Shown: piece after piece, positions 6,249-8,450 of the stretch
Position numbering within the stretch: position 1 is the first letter of the stretch
Layout of the letters: each line of letters begins with the position of its first letter
Source of the DNA: Pseudomonadota bacterium
Lineage (GTDB): Bacteria; Pseudomonadota; Alphaproteobacteria; Rhizobiales; Hyphomicrobiaceae
Assembly: GCA_023390485.1 (NCBI GenBank)
Contig: JAEWCT010000295.1
Location: forward strand, 1-8,450
DNA: 8,450 bases
Reading direction: 5' to 3'
The notes under the pieces: model-generated
The model's database searches: none
Told to the model about the DNA's origin: nothing
What the model saw: the letters and a program-made list of their open reading frames with translations, nothing else
Made by a program: the position numbers and the translations under genes

Positions 6249-7138
6249 TTTTTCTCGATCGCCTTCGCCTCGTCCCAAAGCGCATCCATTTCAGTGAGCG
6301 AAGATTGCGACGGAGATTTCCCGCGTTCGCCCAGCGCCTTTTCAATGTGCGCAAAACGCCGGACGAATTTGTCGTTGGCCGCTCGCAAAGCCGCTTCGGG
6401 GTCGAGCTTCAGATGGCGCGCGATATTCGCCATGACGAAGAGCATATCGCCGAACTCTTCATTGATAGCGTCTTGGTTTGCACCCGGCCGCGAGGATGCA
6501 GCGGAAATCGGTCCTCGCGGATCGGCCGGGAACGCGACCTCCTCCAGCTCGGCAATTTCCTCCTTCAGCTTTTCGAACACCGGGTGAAGGTTGGGCCAAT
6601 CGAAACCGACCCTTGCGGCTTTGTCCTGCAACTTGATGGCCCGCGTCAAAGCCGGGAGCCCAACGGGAACATCCGCCAGCGTCGCCGCCTTGTGAGATGA
6701 TGATGAGTCGGCGCCAGGTAGCCGCGAACGCTCCTGCGTTTTCTCGGCGCGCTCTGCCGCCTTGAGCTCTTCCCACGTCGATTTGACGGTCGCCGGATCG
6801 CGCGCAGCGCCGTCGCCGAACACGTGCGGGTGCCGCCGGATCATCTTCTTCGTTGAGGAGAGGACGACGTCGCCGAGCGCGAACGCGCCTTGTTCTTCGG
6901 CTATCCGCGAATGATAGACGACCTGCAGAAGAAGATCGCCAAGCTCGTCCTTCAGGTCGACGAGGTCCTTGCGTGCAATCGCATCGGCAACTTCGTAAGC
7001 TTCCTCGATCGTGTATGGCGCGATCGTTTCGAATGTCTGCTCGAGATCCCAAGGGCAGCCGGTCTTGGGCGTCCTGAGCGCCGCCATGATTTCGACCAGC
7101 CGCGAAATATCGCGCGAGGGTTTGAGTGTATCCGCCAT
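6245..7138 (-). CDS. mazG: Nucleoside triphosphate pyrophosphohydrolase MazG
   Basis: MazG hydrolyses (d)NTPs to monophosphates and pyrophosphate, clearing damaged nucleotides and modulating stress signalling. The 297-residue protein has two tandem MazG domains. The first has CPWDLEQT (28-35) and the metal-binding acidic pairs EEAYE (45-49) and DELGD (64-68). The second has LKEEIAELEE (191-200) and EEFGD (227-231), followed by NIARHLKLDPEAALRAANDKF. It is longer than the about 263-residue E. coli enzyme because of a longer inter-domain linker (about 128-157) and a Pro/Ser-rich insert at about 204-222. The ATG at 7138 is chosen because GAGGA (7148-7144) lies 5 nt upstream and MADTLKPSRDISRL matches family N-termini. 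The frame stays open a further 207 nt upstream, but that stretch is Arg/Ser-rich shadow overlapping the neighbouring gene. Conserved neighbour of hfq-hflX, here in inverted orientation. Confidence 0.93.
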   Translation of the reverse strand: MADTLKPSRDISRLVEIMAALRTPKTGCPWDLEQTFETIAPYTIEEAYEVADAIARKDLVDLKDELGDLLLQVVYHSRIAEEQGAFALGDVVLSSTKKMIRRHPHVFGDGAARDPATVKSTWEELKAAERAEKTQERSRLPGADSSSSHKAATLADVPVGLPALTRAIKLQDKAARVGFDWPNLHPVFEKLKEEIAELEEVAFPADPRGPISAASSRPGANQDAINEEFGDMLFVMANIARHLKLDPEAALRAANDKFVRRFAHIEKALGERGKSPSQSSLTEMDALWDEAKAIEKN

Positions 7139-7143
7139 ATCCG

Positions 7144-7148
7144 TCCTC
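7144..7148 (-). promoter_or_regulatory. Shine-Dalgarno of mazG
   Basis: GAGGA on the minus strand lies 5 nt before the ATG at 7138 and rules out the longer upstream reading frame. Confidence 0.7.
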
Positions 7149-7191
7149 TTTCGATGGGCGGACAGTAGACGACGGACCCGAAATCCACGAG

Positions 7192-7207
7192 AGCCGCTCC
7201 TGCGGCT
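7192..7207 (-). other. Small perfect hairpin overlapping the stop codon of the membrane-protein gene
   Basis: On the minus strand AGCCGC-AGGA-GCGGCT forms a perfect 6-bp GC-rich stem with a 4-nt loop, and its first bases lie in the TAG stop (7208-7206). No T-run follows, so it is not a standard terminator. It sits in the 67-nt gap before mazG and could slow or attenuate read-through. Nothing else is recognisable in that gap except the mazG ribosome binding site. Confidence 0.35.
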
Positions 7208-7835
7208 ATCTCGCCCAAGTTGGCTTGTCCGATTTGAGAACGGCCGAAACGAGGCGCGGCCTGAAGAGGACAATCGACAAAGGCACCGTCCAGCCGATCC
7301 ACGCTGCAAGCGCATAGATTGGCTCGAACGGCAGGCTGAGGGCAATCGCGGTGCCCGTGATGACCCGGAACCAGACGGCGCCCGTCGTCACCGCAACCAT
7401 CGCCATCATCAGATCTGCATGCCGCGAAATATTCCGCTGGCGGATGGCGATAAAAGACGCCCCGAAGAGATAGAGCCAGACAAGACCCTGGACGAAGAAC
7501 CCGGCCCGGGCCAGCACCGGCGAGTGGCTCATGACGGCGACAGGTAACGACGTCAGCCCCCCAATCACCACAAATACGCCCAACAGCCGGCCAAGCGCTC
7601 TGTGAATCTGAGGGCGATGTCTGACGGCAATGACGACCGGAGCGATCAGCAGCGCCAATGCCGAGGACAGCATGTGCGCCGGAAAAAGGATCGGAGCACG
7701 GCCGGCGAGTTCGAACATTTCAAAGGGCAGTGGTATGAGGCCGGTTCCTGATCCGATCGCAACCGCGCCAACAGGAATAACGAGGAAGCCGATGATCAGC
7801 AGAATGGCAACGCGAAGAATGAGCGTCGACGGCAT
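7206..7835 (-). CDS. DUF2306-type polytopic membrane protein
   Basis: From the ATG at 7835 this is a 209-residue protein with about six hydrophobic helices: roughly 5-29, 51-71, 81-103, 109-131, 140-161 and 173-191. The pattern of an inter-helix HRPQIHRALGR (73-83) and a later RNISRHADLMMAM plus WFRVITG matches the DUF2306 membrane family, whose function is unknown. His54, His73, His78 and His139 near membrane edges could be ligands, but that is speculation. The start is uncertain. The ATG at 7835 has no Shine-Dalgarno and overlaps the divergent gene by 2 bases. In-frame ATGs at 7904 and 7916 would add a basic N-terminal segment (RAKRSR), and 7916 has AGAGG 5 nt upstream, but both would overlap the neighbour by 70-83 nt. 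mazG follows 67 nt downstream on the same strand. Confidence 0.75.
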   Translation of the reverse strand: MPSTLILRVAILLIIGFLVIPVGAVAIGSGTGLIPLPFEMFELAGRAPILFPAHMLSSALALLIAPVVIAVRHRPQIHRALGRLLGVFVVIGGLTSLPVAVMSHSPVLARAGFFVQGLVWLYLFGASFIAIRQRNISRHADLMMAMVAVTTGAVWFRVITGTAIALSLPFEPIYALAAWIGWTVPLSIVLFRPRLVSAVLKSDKPTWAR

Positions 7836-8412
7836 GACCAAAGGCAAAGTGCGCGAGCGTTTCGCGCGAACTGCAGCAGGAATCGTTGTCGCGATATCGG
7901 TCATTGCGGCAGGCATCATGGCCTCTGGATTTGGCGGCTCTGCGGCGGCGGACGAAGCCATCGCCACAAAGGCCGATGAATCCGCCGCCGTCACTGTCTC
8001 GCTCGCCGGACGATGGGTCGGCCGCTACTACGGCTACGGCCGGGGCAAGGACGCGCAGGACTGCGGCGCCGATGGCTGCGGCCTGACCTACGATATCGTT
8101 GCATGCAAGGAAGGCTGGTGCGGCATCGCCATCAAGGATGACAAGTCCTGTGGCGCGGTCGCCGTCCATCTCGCAGCCGACGCCGCCCAGGGTAATAGCG
8201 CCTTCAAGGGCAAGCTCGAACTCGCGAAAGGCTCGGCCCCGTATACGGTCGAAGCTTGGTACTCGGCCGATACGGAAAGCAAAACCGTTCAGCTCCATCT
8301 TCTCGGCGATACGGGACCCGAACTGATGCTCTTTCGGCGCTCGTTTCCGCTAGAAGCCAACTTCGAGCGCGCTGGCGATGCAACTTGCAACATCGATAAG
8401 GCGACGAGCTGA
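7834..8412 (+). CDS. Small exported protein with six cysteines, function unknown
   Basis: I do not recognise the family. The 192-residue product begins with a typical Sec signal peptide: a basic n-region (MTKGKVRERFAR), a hydrophobic core (about 13-35) and a likely cleavage after AAA at 37-39, before DEA. The mature part starts with a GRWVGRYYGYGRG stretch resembling the opening strand of small periplasmic beta-barrel domains. It has six cysteines (77, 82, 91, 96, 106, 185), five within 30 residues, which could form three disulfides. DUF2147-like periplasmic proteins are a remote possibility. The start is uncertain: the ATG at 7834 gives the best signal peptide but has no Shine-Dalgarno, while an in-frame ATG at 7792 has GAGGA 5 nt upstream and would add 14 residues. 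It diverges from the membrane-protein gene, with their start codons interleaved in CATG. Confidence 0.75.
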   Translation: MTKGKVRERFARTAAGIVVAISVIAAGIMASGFGGSAAADEAIATKADESAAVTVSLAGRWVGRYYGYGRGKDAQDCGADGCGLTYDIVACKEGWCGIAIKDDKSCGAVAVHLAADAAQGNSAFKGKLELAKGSAPYTVEAWYSADTESKTVQLHLLGDTGPELMLFRRSFPLEANFERAGDATCNIDKATS

Positions 8413-8450
8413 CGGCGGCTCTGCGCTGCGCTTGGCCGGGATGATAAGGG
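8413..8450. other. Window end, no feature seen
   Basis: The 38 nt after the exported-protein stop are GC-rich. I see no clear terminator hairpin with a T-run, nor the start of another gene. Confidence 0.4.

Noticed and set aside
7139..7345. 207-nt upstream extension of mazG
   Set aside because: The extension is Arg/Ser-rich, overlaps the end of the DUF2306 gene, and GAGGA directly before 7138 supports the internal ATG.
1..8450. Mobile elements, CRISPR arrays, tRNA or rRNA genes, defence or biosynthetic cluster
   Set aside because: No terminal inverted repeats, transposase motifs, regularly spaced repeats or structural RNA genes were seen. The genes are mainly core chromosomal genes.

Overview
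The window reads as ordinary chromosomal DNA from a GC-rich alphaproteobacterium, most likely of the order Hyphomicrobiales (Rhizobiales). The gene order ntrY - ntrX - D-amino-acid aminotransferase - hfq - hflX, followed nearby by mazG, is the conserved nitrogen-regulation/RNA-chaperone block of that order. The protein sequences agree: NtrX lacks the GAFTGA loop, and Hfq is short with an alphaproteobacterial N-terminus. A genus cannot be fixed from the sequence alone; Hyphomicrobiaceae-like is a guess.

Positions 1-3162 (+ strand) hold the C-terminal half of the sensor kinase NtrY, the response regulator NtrX and a class IV PLP aminotransferase. They are closely spaced (33 and 12 nt gaps) and look like one operon. 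The next 188 nt carry a strong hairpin just past the aminotransferase stop and then an A-rich leader. hfq (3351-3599) and hflX (from 3596) follow and overlap by 4 nt (TTGA). A FAD-dependent monooxygenase-type gene (5022-6248) continues the strand only 10 nt after hflX.

The monooxygenase gene meets mazG (complement 6245-7138) tail to tail, with the two stop codons overlapping in CTAA. Upstream of mazG on the same strand is a DUF2306-type polytopic membrane protein. Its start abuts or overlaps the start of a divergent gene for a small exported protein with six cysteines (7834-8412). The last 38 nt show nothing recognisable.

Functionally the window joins nitrogen/redox two-component signalling (NtrYX), D-amino-acid metabolism, sRNA-based control (Hfq), ribosome rescue (HflX) and nucleotide-pool sanitation (MazG), plus one oxidoreductase and two poorly known envelope proteins. 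I see no mobile element, CRISPR array, tRNA, rRNA or defence island. The less explained parts are the hfq leader, the aminotransferase-hfq hairpin, the uncharacterised oxidoreductase and the divergent envelope-protein pair, whose promoters must lie inside coding sequence.
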